The notes under the pieces were generated by a model that saw nothing but the letters and a program-made list of their open reading frames with translations, had not been told where the DNA came from and ran no database searches. Positions 42,110 through 52,173 of a stretch of DNA of 64,000 nucleotides are shown here, piece by piece. The stretch is from contig JAZNJU010000006.1 in assembly GCA_045578205.1 (NCBI GenBank), positions 1 to 64,000 on the forward strand. The letters run 5' to 3'. A program made the position numbers and the translations under genes. The first letter of the stretch is position 1. The number at the start of each line of letters is the position of its first letter. This DNA comes from RGIG8748 sp045578205 (GTDB lineage Bacteria > Bacillota > Clostridia > UMGS1810).

Positions 42110-43028
42110 TCAAAAAAATATTGAAGATATGGATTTTAAAGAACTTCGCCAAACAGTTGCAGATTTAAGTGCAGATTTGTCCAAATACAAAAGACTTCTT
42201 GATGTGTATATGGAAGATGCCGAAAGTTCTGGTTTGAGAAAAACACTCAAACTAGAGAATGGCAGGCTGAAAACCGAGATTAAGACAGTGGCAGGAGAGA
42301 TAGCCACCAAAGTGTCCGACAAGGATATGGAGAGTGCTATAACACAAAAAGCGGCAAACATTGTTGCATATGTCGCAAAAGCCGCCAAATTGTCAGAGGC
42401 GATAGAAGTTGATGAAATTCCGGAAGATGCGGATATAAATGAAATATATGTCGTATGTGATTACGATGCTGACGGCAACAAGATTTCGGAAACATATTAC
42501 TATTACAACAATATATCCGAAAATTGGGAGGAGGCTGTCGGTGAAACAATATATAGCGTATTTGAACAAGACGGCCACGGTTTCAGATTGAAAGGAAATG
42601 TGAAAATAAGCGGAGACCTTATAACGGAAGGAACTATATCCGGAATAACAATAGAGAGCGAGGATGAAAATGGCAACATTGTCCGTATGGAAGATGGCTT
42701 TTTACGTATTGTACGTGGTGAAAAATTAAAAGCTGTTTTAGGAACAGCAGATGATGACGTTTATTCTCCCTATATGGTTTTTGGTGCAGGAACAGATGAC
42801 ATAAATCCTACTATAGTCGGAATACCCTACGCTAAAGGGACAATGCTACTTTTAAAATCGGAAAGTGGGTTTGAATTACAATTTACCCCGACGCTTTCAA
42901 AAACTCCCCAAGGGATATGGTTTTATGATGATAATGATGGTAAGACAGAAGCACGAATAGGATTTGGAAACAGTACGGTGGATTTCAGCAATGCAACTGT
43001 AAAAGGTTTTAAAATTACGTTTGGTTGA
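42096..43028 (+). CDS. Tail-associated structural protein
   Basis: A 310-residue protein. An N-terminal coiled-coil (residues 10-45) and a helix with KLENGRLKTEIKTVAGEIATKV resemble the ends of prophage tail-endopeptidase/antireceptor proteins that hold fibres. A trimer-like beta region follows (GNVKISGDLITEGTISGITI). The C-terminus is strand-rich. GGAGG precedes the ATG; the start overlaps the previous gene by 14 bp. Probably an adaptor between tail and fibres. Confidence 0.6.
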   Translation: MSQYNQKNIEDMDFKELRQTVADLSADLSKYKRLLDVYMEDAESSGLRKTLKLENGRLKTEIKTVAGEIATKVSDKDMESAITQKAANIVAYVAKAAKLSEAIEVDEIPEDADINEIYVVCDYDADGNKISETYYYYNNISENWEEAVGETIYSVFEQDGHGFRLKGNVKISGDLITEGTISGITIESEDENGNIVRMEDGFLRIVRGEKLKAVLGTADDDVYSPYMVFGAGTDDINPTIVGIPYAKGTMLLLKSESGFELQFTPTLSKTPQGIWFYDDNDGKTEARIGFGNSTVDFSNATVKGFKITFG

Positions 43029-43036
43029 GGTGGTAT

Positions 43037-44383
43037 ATGGCAATATCAATAAGAGCAACAAGGGATGAACACAGTATTACAGTGTGGCTCACGGGACTTA
43101 ATCCTGAATATAACTTTGATGACCGATATCTTGAGTATTTTATTTGTGAAACAGGCACGAACGCTTGGGAGTCTGACGGAACGCTGTATCAGATAAAAAG
43201 GGGGATAACTACAACTCCAAAGCACAAATTTTACAATCTTGAATCGAGCACAGAGTATGACATCAAGATTATTATAGGATTTTTGGGAGATACAAGTCCC
43301 GATCAGGAATATACTCTGACAAAATGGACTGCTGATCCAAAACCGATACTCCAAAAGTTTAACTGTTTTAGTGATATAAATGCCGATGATGATTGGCTTA
43401 GAGCATCTTGCCATTTTTCACTTGATAATATTTCGGAAGGCAATACAGAATATAGTATATCTGCACGACAAAGCGGTACTGAATATTGGTATCCGAAGGA
43501 AGAAGATAACATTTACAAATATAGTGTTACGGAAAGTGGTGATAGTGCGAGAGGAACTATTATTGTAAGACTGAATTCAGTATCTGAGTCTGAAGAAAGC
43601 AGAATGTTTGATTTTCGTCTCACCGTAAAAACAGGAGCATTAGAAACACATTTTTTTGTGTACGATGTGGAAATAATGTATAACCCTATAGACTATTTAG
43701 AGGTGAAACAAGGTTCTCGTAATTCTGATGGAACATATTTTGTTAAAGTTTGTTGTTACTTGAAAAAAGAAGGTTTTTATTCTTTTAACATGAGTTTTAT
43801 AAATAATAATACGGGGCAGGGGTTCACGCATGATAGAGAGACTGATTATGCTATTGGAGATGCTATTCCTTTTTGGGATGATTTGCCGATTGGGAATTAT
43901 ACAATAACAGTAAATGTGAATGCTTATAACAGTAAGGAAGATTATGAAAACGATATTTGGAACACTACAGCAACGGGATATAAGAATACGTATATTGATG
44001 TAGTAGGTCCTGCAGTAGACTATTTTGAGTGGGATACAGAGATAACTCCAACTAGGCTTATGGCAAATTGTATAAACAAGGAAATACATCCGGTTACTGC
44101 GACGGAGTGGAAAAGGTTCATATCAAGGATAACAGAACTCAAGGATTTTCTAATGAGGCATAACATGTCATTTATTGGATTTCCGGATTCGTTTACAAAG
44201 GTCATTCCCGGTATGAATTTTTCTCCTGCAATATATAACGAGGTTGCATATGCGTTAAAAATATTAAGTTATGCCGCGGGTGAAAAGTATTCAATTATGC
44301 AAATTGACGATGACACGGTATTAACTGCAAGTCTTTTTTCGAATTTACGAGATCAGTTTAATTTTTTAGTTGATAATATATAG
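43037..44383 (+). CDS. Fibre-region structural protein with Ig/fibronectin-like N-terminus
   Basis: A 448-residue beta-rich protein. The first about 90 residues look like a fibronectin-type fold (ITVWLTGLNPEYNFDDRYL, YNLESSTEYDIKIIIGF). The rest has several strand-rich modules and a helical C-terminus similar to fibre chaperone/attachment helices (KILSYAAGEKYSIMQIDDD). GAGGTGG precedes the ATG at 43037. It lies between tail adaptor and receptor-binding genes and is likely part of the adsorption apparatus. Confidence 0.55.
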   Translation: MAISIRATRDEHSITVWLTGLNPEYNFDDRYLEYFICETGTNAWESDGTLYQIKRGITTTPKHKFYNLESSTEYDIKIIIGFLGDTSPDQEYTLTKWTADPKPILQKFNCFSDINADDDWLRASCHFSLDNISEGNTEYSISARQSGTEYWYPKEEDNIYKYSVTESGDSARGTIIVRLNSVSESEESRMFDFRLTVKTGALETHFFVYDVEIMYNPIDYLEVKQGSRNSDGTYFVKVCCYLKKEGFYSFNMSFINNNTGQGFTHDRETDYAIGDAIPFWDDLPIGNYTITVNVNAYNSKEDYENDIWNTTATGYKNTYIDVVGPAVDYFEWDTEITPTRLMANCINKEIHPVTATEWKRFISRITELKDFLMRHNMSFIGFPDSFTKVIPGMNFSPAIYNEVAYALKILSYAAGEKYSIMQIDDDTVLTASLFSNLRDQFNFLVDNI

Positions 44384-44405
44384 TATTTTAAACGGAGGTG
44401 TTTAT

Positions 44406-47400
44406 ATGTCACACGTACATAACATTACAGATACGGGCAGTATATTTGTTATTGATGCGACCACAAAGACAATAAAAAAACCTGCTGATGTGCCAAGAGT
44501 GGTGCAGGGAGACCACAACAGTGAGATACTTAGTTTTTCACTTAATGCGGTGTTGATTGAGGGTCATAATATGGCAGAATGTGACCGTTGTGAAATTCAT
44601 TTTACCAACTTCAATCCCGAAACCGAAGAAAAGACAGAGGGAGTATATAAGGTTGAAGATTTAATGGTGAGCGAAGATGGTAGCAAGGTATTATTCTCTT
44701 GGAAAATATCAGATGAAGCCACGTGGATTTGGGGGGCACTTAGTTTTTCGGTAAAGTTCTTGTGCTTTGCAGAAGACGGAACAGTTTCATATGAGTGGAA
44801 TACACTTACATCGGGTGGTATTCCCATTTATCCTGGCAAGAGCAATACGAGAACCGTTTTAGAAAAATACCCCGACTTCATAGAAAAGATAAAATTAACG
44901 GCAGATAAGTGTTATGAGACAGTAAACAAGACTTTGACTTATGAAATGATTGGTGTAGTTCCTTCGCATAACGAATGGTTTACATTCACTCTTAATGCAG
45001 ATGGAACAGGATATTCTGTTAAAGCCAATTTTGATAATGAAGATACAGAGAAAACGGATATTGTTATACCCTATAAGTACAAAGGTCTACCTGTTAATAC
45101 AATATCAGCAGGTGCATTTGCAGATAAGGTTGGAGTGGTAAGTGTTGTAATTCCGAATACAGTATCGACCATCGGAAGTAAAGCATTTCAAGGATGCTCA
45201 AGTCTTCAGAATGTTATATTGCCCAAAAACATTGCGGTTCTGAATTCTTCATTGTTTCAAGGCTGTACAGGGCTTACACATATTGACTTGCCAAAAGGCA
45301 TAAAGGAAATTCAATACGATGTATTCCGTGAAACTGCAATCACACATATGGATTTACCATACGGTATTGAGTATGTGGGCGAAACGCTTTTCTTTGGTTG
45401 TACCGCACTAAAAAGTGTCAACATTCCCAATTCTGTTAAGGAAATAAGACCCCAAGCATTTGGGAAATGTTCAAGCCTTGTGGAAATAGTCATTCCAAAC
45501 AGTGTTACTTCTATGGGAATTGGAATGTTCTCGCAATGTTCAAATTTGCGGTCAATGGTTATAGGAAACGGCATAACGACACTTGGTGGGCATTTTGCCT
45601 TGTATTGTGACAAATTAGAGCGAGTTGTTATTCCGTCATCGGTGACAAGCATAGAAAGTAATGCTTTTTGGAATAGAAGTTATGTGCCCAATCCAAACGT
45701 TACTTTGTATGTAGAGCAGGGCTCATATGCTGAGGAATATGCAAAGCAGTATAAGATGAAATATGTGTATAGTGAAGTTGGCAAAGATGCTATATCAGAC
45801 AAGATAGCCGAAAGTCTTGAAGACGGTGGCACTGTCAATGAGTTTCTAAAGAATAATCAACCAGACTATAATCAAAATGATGAAACTAAGATTGACTATA
45901 TTAAAAATAGACCATTTTATGAATATGTAGAGGAAACTACAAACGAGACTATAGCATGTGAATTTACTCTCGGCGATTTTGCTTACTCTAATAAAACATA
46001 TTTCTTGGGGCTAAAACCCGGGAACCCATATCAAATAAATCTTAAATGCTATAAAGATGATGAACTAATGAGTACTACAGAGGCTGAGTCAAAGGCAAGT
46101 TCTGTGGTTAAAGGTTATGGCGTATCTCTTACTTTGGATACAGATGATTATTATATTAATATAGACGATAAAAGTGCTTCAGCATATCATAACAAATTTC
46201 CAGAACAATTCAACGGCATATATTTAAGTCAATACTGGAATTGGGTAGAGCATGAAATATTTGTATATGTAGACGGCATTGACCGATGTGTTCTGACAAT
46301 AACAGGTGATTTTAGTAGAGTAAAGCCAAAATATCTTCCCACAAAGTTCATAGAAGAGGGAGAAATATGTCCTCGACATTTAGGGAATTCAAATATACAA
46401 GCGATATTGTCTGGTTTATCCAAAGGGGCTGGGAATAACTGGCTTAGTTCACTGCGTTTGAAGAAAGACAGTGTCCCCTACATACTCGATGTAGATGAAA
46501 ATGGTTTATTACGCACACGGCGTGAAAATGGTGATGGTTCTACATTTGAATATGCAACAAGAGACGATGTCAAAAAATTGGCGCCACTGTCTGACTGGAA
46601 TCAAGTTGACCCAACACAACCCGACTACATCAAGGGCAGACCTTTTTATGAATCAAAGGTTGTTTTAATTGACGTCGATATACCACCTCATGACAACATA
46701 GATGAAACCGCTCTTTATTTTGATGTTGATAAGACGCTGCTGGCTGATGGTGCTATAGTGAGTTTTGAACTATTTGACGATGATGGCACTTATGGTGCGA
46801 CACGAACTCTTACAGAAAACGACGAATTTCTCCAAGGAGCCCATTGGTATGATGAACAGGTACAAGTGTTTTTTGTCTTCGTGACCGAAACAGGAATTTG
46901 TCTGCAAACACCTCTAATGATAAAACCTTTCAAATTCAAATTTACTGTTGTGACAAGAAAACTCCTGGACGAAAAATTCATTCCCGACACCATCGCAAGA
47001 ACGGCAGATGTAGAAGGGTTAGAGAGCGTAGCAAAAGGTGCTGCAAGGTCTCATGTATATAAAACATATAAAGAAATGGCAGAGGCATTTGCGACTATGA
47101 CCGCTGACGATGTAAGGGTTGGTGACCACATATATATTGAGCAATTAGGTGTTCCTGACTTGTGGATAAGCAAAGTGCACGAAACGCAACTTGAGGGCTA
47201 TTATTATTACAATACTGATGAATCACTCATCCTAACGTTCGACGCGAATGGAAGCGTGCCCGTTAATACTCCTTGGTTTGAAGTTTCTATGTCGGAATCC
47301 TCTAAGTTGAACACAGAGAATTCCACGCTAAAAGTTAAAATACCAGACGAATTTAGTGGCAACGTAACATTGGATAGTGAGCAACATTACCCATCAATGG

Positions 47401-47495
47401 CTATTATGAGTTATTACATTAACAAAGCAATTGAAGAAGCAATCGGTACAGCAAACGCAGAACTTGAAAGCATACTCGCAGGAGGTGTTGACTAA
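44406..47495 (+). CDS. Large receptor-binding protein with BspA-type leucine-rich repeats
   Basis: A 1029-residue adhesin-like protein. The N-terminal 170 residues resemble a BppU-type attachment domain (KKPADVPRVVQGDHNSEILS, WGALSFSVKFLCF). Residues about 195-445 form roughly nine BspA/LRR_5 repeats (VVIPNTVSTIGSKAFQGCSS, LPKGIKEIQYDVF and so on). Two QNDxTxxDYIKxRPFY linkers follow, each heading a beta-rich module and ending near LDEKFIPD. The C-terminus repeats a collar-like segment. BspA repeats mediate surface adhesion in gut bacteria, so this is the best receptor-binding candidate. GGAGG precedes the ATG at 44406. Confidence 0.75.
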   Translation: MSHVHNITDTGSIFVIDATTKTIKKPADVPRVVQGDHNSEILSFSLNAVLIEGHNMAECDRCEIHFTNFNPETEEKTEGVYKVEDLMVSEDGSKVLFSWKISDEATWIWGALSFSVKFLCFAEDGTVSYEWNTLTSGGIPIYPGKSNTRTVLEKYPDFIEKIKLTADKCYETVNKTLTYEMIGVVPSHNEWFTFTLNADGTGYSVKANFDNEDTEKTDIVIPYKYKGLPVNTISAGAFADKVGVVSVVIPNTVSTIGSKAFQGCSSLQNVILPKNIAVLNSSLFQGCTGLTHIDLPKGIKEIQYDVFRETAITHMDLPYGIEYVGETLFFGCTALKSVNIPNSVKEIRPQAFGKCSSLVEIVIPNSVTSMGIGMFSQCSNLRSMVIGNGITTLGGHFALYCDKLERVVIPSSVTSIESNAFWNRSYVPNPNVTLYVEQGSYAEEYAKQYKMKYVYSEVGKDAISDKIAESLEDGGTVNEFLKNNQPDYNQNDETKIDYIKNRPFYEYVEETTNETIACEFTLGDFAYSNKTYFLGLKPGNPYQINLKCYKDDELMSTTEAESKASSVVKGYGVSLTLDTDDYYINIDDKSASAYHNKFPEQFNGIYLSQYWNWVEHEIFVYVDGIDRCVLTITGDFSRVKPKYLPTKFIEEGEICPRHLGNSNIQAILSGLSKGAGNNWLSSLRLKKDSVPYILDVDENGLLRTRRENGDGSTFEYATRDDVKKLAPLSDWNQVDPTQPDYIKGRPFYESKVVLIDVDIPPHDNIDETALYFDVDKTLLADGAIVSFELFDDDGTYGATRTLTENDEFLQGAHWYDEQVQVFFVFVTETGICLQTPLMIKPFKFKFTVVTRKLLDEKFIPDTIARTADVEGLESVAKGAARSHVYKTYKEMAEAFATMTADDVRVGDHIYIEQLGVPDLWISKVHETQLEGYYYYNTDESLILTFDANGSVPVNTPWFEVSMSESSKLNTENSTLKVKIPDEFSGNVTLDSEQHYPSMAIMSYYINKAIEEAIGTANAELESILAGGVD

Positions 47496-49009
47496 TGGCT
47501 ACACTGAATGAGAATATTGCGAATGTTAAAAAGGATTTTGGTAGAATAAAAGGAACTGTAAACAACTTTTATGCTGAGTATGGCGAAGACCCTATTATTA
47601 TGAGCGACACACCTACTTCCATGTATGGGGAAATAATCGGAACGCAATTTGCCGAACGTTTGGCGGAAATGGGCTATCAAGATGGACGTGAAGAGGGTGT
47701 CGAGGTTGGAAAATACGAAATCCTCTCCAACTCCAAATACATCCCCAAGTCTGCCATAGGCAAATTCATAAGCCTAACCGATGTCAGCGAAGTTGCACAT
47801 AAGGTTAAGGTGTATGGTGATAACCAAGAGGTTGAGGTTTATGGGAAGAATTTGTTGCCGTATCCGTATGCTCATACAACGAGAACGACGGAAGGTATTA
47901 CTTTCACGGACAATGGTAATGGTACAATTACTGCCAATGGAACAGCCACGGGAAATGCTTATTTTAGTTTAACAGAAACAAGCAGAGGAGTTGGGTTTAA
48001 TGTTAAAGCAGGAGAGCAATATGTTCTCCGTGGTTGCCCTGATGGTGGCTCAACGTCAACATATATGGTCTATTCACAAAGTATTGGTGCACAAGATTAT
48101 GGTAATGGAGCAATCTCAACCGTTTCGACAGAGGATAAATCCGTAAATGTTGCTATTGTTATATATAAGGGTGTTACAGTCTCAAATTTGATATTCAAAC
48201 CTATGATTAGTCTTGCAAACATTTTCGATAAGACATACGAACCCTACACCCACCAAACCATAACCGCAACATACACAGGAACAGAGATAGATTCTATGTG
48301 TCCTAATATGACTTTTATAACATATTCAGATGCGGAAGCGAATCTCCTTGTGGAATATTATTCTTCGTTTGGTATGGCTGAAAAAGATTTGGAAATGTGG
48401 AATGCGTTTACGAATTCGGGAGCAAGAGATGTTTATGACAGGGCGTTTTCATATTCCAACTATAGTGGTAAAACAATACCCAATGGATTGTGCAGACCAA
48501 CACGCTCGTTTGGGTATATGTTCTATGCCTATGCAGGTGCAGAATTGCCTAAAGGCGTTGATTGTTCAGACTTTGATGTTACACAAACTGCAACGAATAT
48601 TTTTGGATATGCTTCATACGTAAAGCACATATATGACATGGGTATTCCCGCACTAAAGTCATATAATGCTTGTTATAGAAATTGTAACGCCCTTAAAACA
48701 ATAGACATTATAAGAGTGAATGAAGGAACAACATTTGACAACAACAGTTTCATTGATTGTATCAAACTTACCCACGTCATCTTCAGCGGAGTAATAGCAT
48801 CCGACATAAACCTGCAATGGAGTCCGTTGTTGGATGATGAGAGTGCTGTATCTCTTTTGAAGTGCTTAAAAGAGAACAATAATTATGTTGCCACTGTTAC
48901 GTTACATCCTGATGTATGGGCGAGATTGGATGCAATGCCTGCCGAAACTTGGGGAGAAGCAGGAAACGCAAAGTCATACATAGCAAACAAAGGTTGGTTT
49001 TTTGCATAA
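47495..49009 (+). CDS. Fibre protein with carbohydrate-module-like and LRR-like C-terminus
   Basis: A 504-residue protein. A short N-terminal helix (NIANVKKDFGRIKGTVNNFY) is followed by KNLLPYPYAHTTRTTEGITF with DNGNGTITANGTATGNAYFS, a module widespread in phage fibres and thought to bind glycans. The C-terminal third has irregular BspA-like turns (KTIDIIRVNEGTTFDNNSF, LTHVIFSGVIASDIN) and ends WGEAGNAKSYIANKGWFFA. It overlaps the previous stop (TAATG), so the two are translated together. It probably forms a short fibre or tip. Confidence 0.65.
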   Translation: MATLNENIANVKKDFGRIKGTVNNFYAEYGEDPIIMSDTPTSMYGEIIGTQFAERLAEMGYQDGREEGVEVGKYEILSNSKYIPKSAIGKFISLTDVSEVAHKVKVYGDNQEVEVYGKNLLPYPYAHTTRTTEGITFTDNGNGTITANGTATGNAYFSLTETSRGVGFNVKAGEQYVLRGCPDGGSTSTYMVYSQSIGAQDYGNGAISTVSTEDKSVNVAIVIYKGVTVSNLIFKPMISLANIFDKTYEPYTHQTITATYTGTEIDSMCPNMTFITYSDAEANLLVEYYSSFGMAEKDLEMWNAFTNSGARDVYDRAFSYSNYSGKTIPNGLCRPTRSFGYMFYAYAGAELPKGVDCSDFDVTQTATNIFGYASYVKHIYDMGIPALKSYNACYRNCNALKTIDIIRVNEGTTFDNNSFIDCIKLTHVIFSGVIASDINLQWSPLLDDESAVSLLKCLKENNNYVATVTLHPDVWARLDAMPAETWGEAGNAKSYIANKGWFFA

Positions 49010-49024
49010 GAAAGGAGAATGTGT

Positions 49025-49324
49025 ATGTATAAAGATATTGAAAGTAAAATACCAAATACCACAATGCGAAAAATTGTCAACAATGATGGAGTGGAATTGT
49101 GCATAGAGATAACACCTATCGAGGGGTACGAAACACACCACTGTGCAAGATGTTGGGAAGATGAAGATATAGAAACGGGCGAAAAAACCTTTGTACACGG
49201 CTACAGCACGGCTTCTTGTACCGTTCCGATTGATTATGACTTCGAGAACACCAAAGAAATTGACGGTCACACCGCCTATGGAGAAAAGGAGATATTTGCA
49301 AGAAGCATAAAAGAGAGAGGATGA
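49025..49324 (+). CDS. Small virion-region protein with possible zinc site
   Basis: A 99-residue protein with HHCARCWEDEDIETGEKTFV, a CxxC next to two histidines, and many charged residues. AAGGAG is seven bases before the ATG at 49025; a further ATG six bases earlier is too close. It sits between two fibre genes. Function unknown. Confidence 0.5.
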   Translation: MYKDIESKIPNTTMRKIVNNDGVELCIEITPIEGYETHHCARCWEDEDIETGEKTFVHGYSTASCTVPIDYDFENTKEIDGHTAYGEKEIFARSIKERG

Positions 49325-49329
49325 TTTAA

Positions 49330-50286
49330 ATGAAACCAAGAATTTCGGGACCATATCCCGTGCTTAATGTGCGAGGCAAAATACCTCAGAGGTATTTTGA
49401 CGAGAATAATAGTCACGTCGACTACAACCAAAACGACCCAACACAACCCGACTATATGAAGAACAGACCGTTTTACGCACAACAACAAATAGTTGCTCAA
49501 GCGAACCTATCTGAACTCACTCTTGAAGAAACAGGCGAATATTTTATACCCAACACAGACATTTCTTTTCTTCAAGATGGTGATGTTCTGCACATTGAGG
49601 TAAACGATAACGGTACCGTGTACAAAACCGAAGGAACTATTGAGTTTTACAATGATATCCCTGCGTTTGTCGATGTACACATAAGCGTTCGTGATTACAC
49701 GTGGCTTGTAGGATTCGATGACGATAAGCGGGTTTTTGTTGTTGCCGACGTTGTTGATGGCGTATCTCTTAAGATATATAAGGAATCTGTTAAGAAACTT
49801 GATGAAAAATTCTTGCCTGAATGCACAGTCCCTTATATTTATAATGAATACGGAGTACAAATAGAGACGTTACCTTCAGGAGCATATGTTTTACACGGGT
49901 GGCTTATAACACATTTAGGGACGCTAATTCATAATTTCGACAGTCCTACGCTTTGCCAGATATACAAACACACAGATTATATGTCCCAACTTGTTTGGAC
50001 TAGTGTTTCAGGTCTGGAGGATTATTCTGTAAATCTCATGACTATCATGAATGGTGAAATAGCAGACACACAAAAAGTCAATTTATACGGAGGTATTCCA
50101 GAAGTTACTAATGTAATGGGTACGTATGATTATACCGCTTACAATGATATGATTCCGACTGTAGGTACTATTAAAGACTATATAGCCTATTTGCCACAAC
50201 CTCAGATAACATTAGCATCTGAAGACGGCAAATACTATGTAATAACCGTCGGTACAGACGGGAACCTGAAAGCAACACCTATGTAA
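49330..50286 (+). CDS. Fibre protein sharing the QNDPTQPDY linker module
   Basis: A 318-residue protein. After a short N-terminus (KPRISGPYPVLNVRGKIPQR) comes DYNQNDPTQPDYMKNRPFYA, then a beta-rich domain and KKLDEKFLPE, the same linker-domain-linker order as in the large LRR protein. The C-terminal half is strand-rich with a trimerisation-like end. It may be an alternative or additional fibre attached to the same base. GAGAGG precedes the ATG. Confidence 0.6.
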   Translation: MKPRISGPYPVLNVRGKIPQRYFDENNSHVDYNQNDPTQPDYMKNRPFYAQQQIVAQANLSELTLEETGEYFIPNTDISFLQDGDVLHIEVNDNGTVYKTEGTIEFYNDIPAFVDVHISVRDYTWLVGFDDDKRVFVVADVVDGVSLKIYKESVKKLDEKFLPECTVPYIYNEYGVQIETLPSGAYVLHGWLITHLGTLIHNFDSPTLCQIYKHTDYMSQLVWTSVSGLEDYSVNLMTIMNGEIADTQKVNLYGGIPEVTNVMGTYDYTAYNDMIPTVGTIKDYIAYLPQPQITLASEDGKYYVITVGTDGNLKATPM

Positions 50287-50308
50287 TAAATAAAAGGAGT
50301 GTATTTAA

Positions 50309-50605
50309 ATGGGATTTAAAACAACAAACTACGAGGCAAAGGCTTACGGAATAACTATTCCCGAAGCATATGCAAGAATAACAAATGTAAATGTAAATGT
50401 AGACGGCACGGCTGATGCAATGTTCGAAATACAGCAGAACAGAGAGAATGTCGGTACAAAGAAATCTCTTTCATTAGTTCCTTTCAGATGTGAAATTGAT
50501 AAGGAACAGCCTCTCCACAAGCAAATTTATGAAAAAGCAAAAGAGGGTTATTTCAAAGAGTGGGAAGATGATATTGTGGAGGTGACAGGAGATGCTGGTA
50601 TCTGA
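50309..50605 (+). CDS. Small conserved-type protein before the lysis genes
   Basis: A 98-residue protein: beta strands (AYGITIPEAYARITNVNVNV, DAMFEIQQNRENV) and a helical C-terminus (KQIYEKAKEGYFKEWEDDIVE). Similar short proteins accompany fibre genes in Firmicute phages; role unknown. AAAGGAG precedes the ATG. The end overlaps the next gene by 14 bp. Confidence 0.55.
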   Translation: MGFKTTNYEAKAYGITIPEAYARITNVNVNVDGTADAMFEIQQNRENVGTKKSLSLVPFRCEIDKEQPLHKQIYEKAKEGYFKEWEDDIVEVTGDAGI

Positions 50606-50909
50606 CCTTATTTCCAAAATAATTCTTATAGGCTCGCTCATAACGGCTCTTAGCGTGATTATAGGGGTTTTCACAGTAGCAATGAACCTTGTGCTTAAGC
50701 CTATTAAAAAGGATATGCGAAAAAATGACGTGAGGCAGTGCAGGATATTTCTTGTTGATTTCCTTTGTGATGTGGAGGCTGGTGTGTCAAAGGACGAAGC
50801 ACAGTGGAAGTTGGCACATGAGATATATGACCATTACGAAAAGGACCTTAAGGAAAATTCATATGTCCACGACAAATGGGAGCGCGTTGTAGGGCACGGA
50901 AACAACTAA
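50592..50909 (+). CDS. Membrane protein, holin-like
   Basis: A 105-residue protein with one N-terminal membrane helix (about residues 7-35) and a long charged cytoplasmic tail (KPIKKDMRKNDVRQCRIFLVD onward). This is a class III-like topology, also seen in phage proteins that partner holins. GGAGG lies in front of the ATG. It is the first of three membrane genes around the endolysin. Confidence 0.55.
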   Translation: MLVSDLISKIILIGSLITALSVIIGVFTVAMNLVLKPIKKDMRKNDVRQCRIFLVDFLCDVEAGVSKDEAQWKLAHEIYDHYEKDLKENSYVHDKWERVVGHGNN

Positions 50910-50929
50910 ATTACGGAGGTAAAATACAT

Positions 50930-51250
50930 ATGGACAAGTTTATTTGTGTAATCATTTTTCTGCTCGGATTTGTGGCATTTTTTGTGTCTGTAGTTACCGA
51001 ACTTACAAAAGAGATGTCGCTCTTAAAAAGGATACCTACAATATGGCAGGTGGTGGTACTATCTGTTAATGTATGGATTTTGATATTCTTCACTGCCTGC
51101 AGTCTGGGATATTGCCAAAGAGAATGGTATTTGCTTGTGGCTTCCGTAATGGCAGGGTTTATGAGTGCGTTTATTGCTTCGTACGGTTGGGAGAAATTAT
51201 ATGTAAGATTTAAAGAGTATGTAAGAGGAGCGGATTCCAATGGTAAATAA
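50930..51250 (+). CDS. Holin candidate with three membrane helices
   Basis: A 106-residue protein with hydrophobic stretches at about residues 4-24, 38-62 and 66-85 and a short charged end. The size, helices and placement directly before the endolysin fit a class I holin. The ATG at 50930 follows ACGGAGG; the longer frame lacks a site. It overlaps the endolysin start by 11 bp, so they are coupled. Confidence 0.65.
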   Translation: MDKFICVIIFLLGFVAFFVSVVTELTKEMSLLKRIPTIWQVVVLSVNVWILIFFTACSLGYCQREWYLLVASVMAGFMSAFIASYGWEKLYVRFKEYVRGADSNGK

Positions 51251-51950
51251 ACTCATACAAATCGCCCTTGCCGAAGTTGGATATCTTGAGAAGCGAAGTG
51301 CCGCTTCTCTTGATTCCAAAATCGACAATGCAGGGAGTAAGAATTACACCAAGTATGCAAGGGATATGTGCAAATGCCACGCAGGAATATATGTCAACGG
51401 TTATGCCTGGTGTGACACCTTTGTAGACTGGTGCATGGTACAAGCCTTTGGTGTGGACAAGGCTCTGGAACTCATACACGGTTGGAGTGCATATACGCCT
51501 ACATCTGCTTCGTACTATAAGCAACATGGCGAATGGCACAGCACACCTAAAAAGGGCGACCAGATATTTTTTAAAGACAGCACCGGCACTATATGTCACA
51601 CGGGCATAGTTTACGATGTAGACAGTAACTATGTTTACACTGTAGAGGGTAACACCTCAACACAAAGCGGTGTTGTGGCAAACGGCGGTGCAGTCGCAAA
51701 GAAAAAATATGCTCTAACCTATAACAGAATAGCAGGATATGGAAGACCGAAGTATCCTGTTGCAAAGGAGGAAACAAAGAAGATGATTTATAACACTGTT
51801 AACGATTGCCCGGCATGGGCGAGACCTTATGTGCAGAAAGCCGTAGACAATGGGTACATAAAAGGAGATGGCACAGGCAGTCTTAATCTCAACGATATGA
51901 AGATATGGTGCCTTGTGGTAATGCTCCGAATGTGCGGCATAATGGAGTGA
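51240..51950 (+). CDS. CHAP-domain endolysin with SLH-like tail
   Basis: A 236-residue peptidoglycan hydrolase for host lysis. The CHAP domain (about residues 1-165) has the catalytic cysteine C58 in YAWCDTFVDWC and histidine H120 in ICHTGIVYDV, with KKGDQIFF typical of the fold. After a linker, the last 50 residues read CPAWARPYVQKAVDNGYIKG and resemble one SLH-type wall-binding repeat. There is no signal peptide, so a holin is needed. CHAP enzymes are amidases or endopeptidases; which one is not readable. Confidence 0.88.
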   Translation: MVNKLIQIALAEVGYLEKRSAASLDSKIDNAGSKNYTKYARDMCKCHAGIYVNGYAWCDTFVDWCMVQAFGVDKALELIHGWSAYTPTSASYYKQHGEWHSTPKKGDQIFFKDSTGTICHTGIVYDVDSNYVYTVEGNTSTQSGVVANGGAVAKKKYALTYNRIAGYGRPKYPVAKEETKKMIYNTVNDCPAWARPYVQKAVDNGYIKGDGTGSLNLNDMKIWCLVVMLRMCGIME

Positions 51951-51954
51951 TACC

Positions 51955-52170
51955 ATGAGCGAAAAGAAAAAAGGCAGATTCAGTAAGGTTATAGTAGTTT
52001 TCTGCATACTCGAAATGGCATTTATGCAAATATGGGCCATGCGGATTGCAAGCCACAATTCATTCCTTACGGACGGCCTTATAGTTGCAAATCACGCAGT
52101 GTTCGGAGGGGAACTTCTGATGCTGTGTGTTAAGAGGATATTTGCAGGAAGAGAAAATAAAGATAAATGA
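51955..52170 (+). CDS. Small membrane protein of the lysis cassette
   Basis: A 71-residue protein with two hydrophobic segments (about residues 10-28 and 40-60) between charged ends (MSEKKKGRFSK and GRENKDK). It follows the endolysin by 4 bp and is followed by a terminator, closing the lysis cassette. It may be a second holin or antiholin. Confidence 0.6.
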   Translation: MSEKKKGRFSKVIVVFCILEMAFMQIWAMRIASHNSFLTDGLIVANHAVFGGELLMLCVKRIFAGRENKDK

Positions 52171-52173
52171 GAG

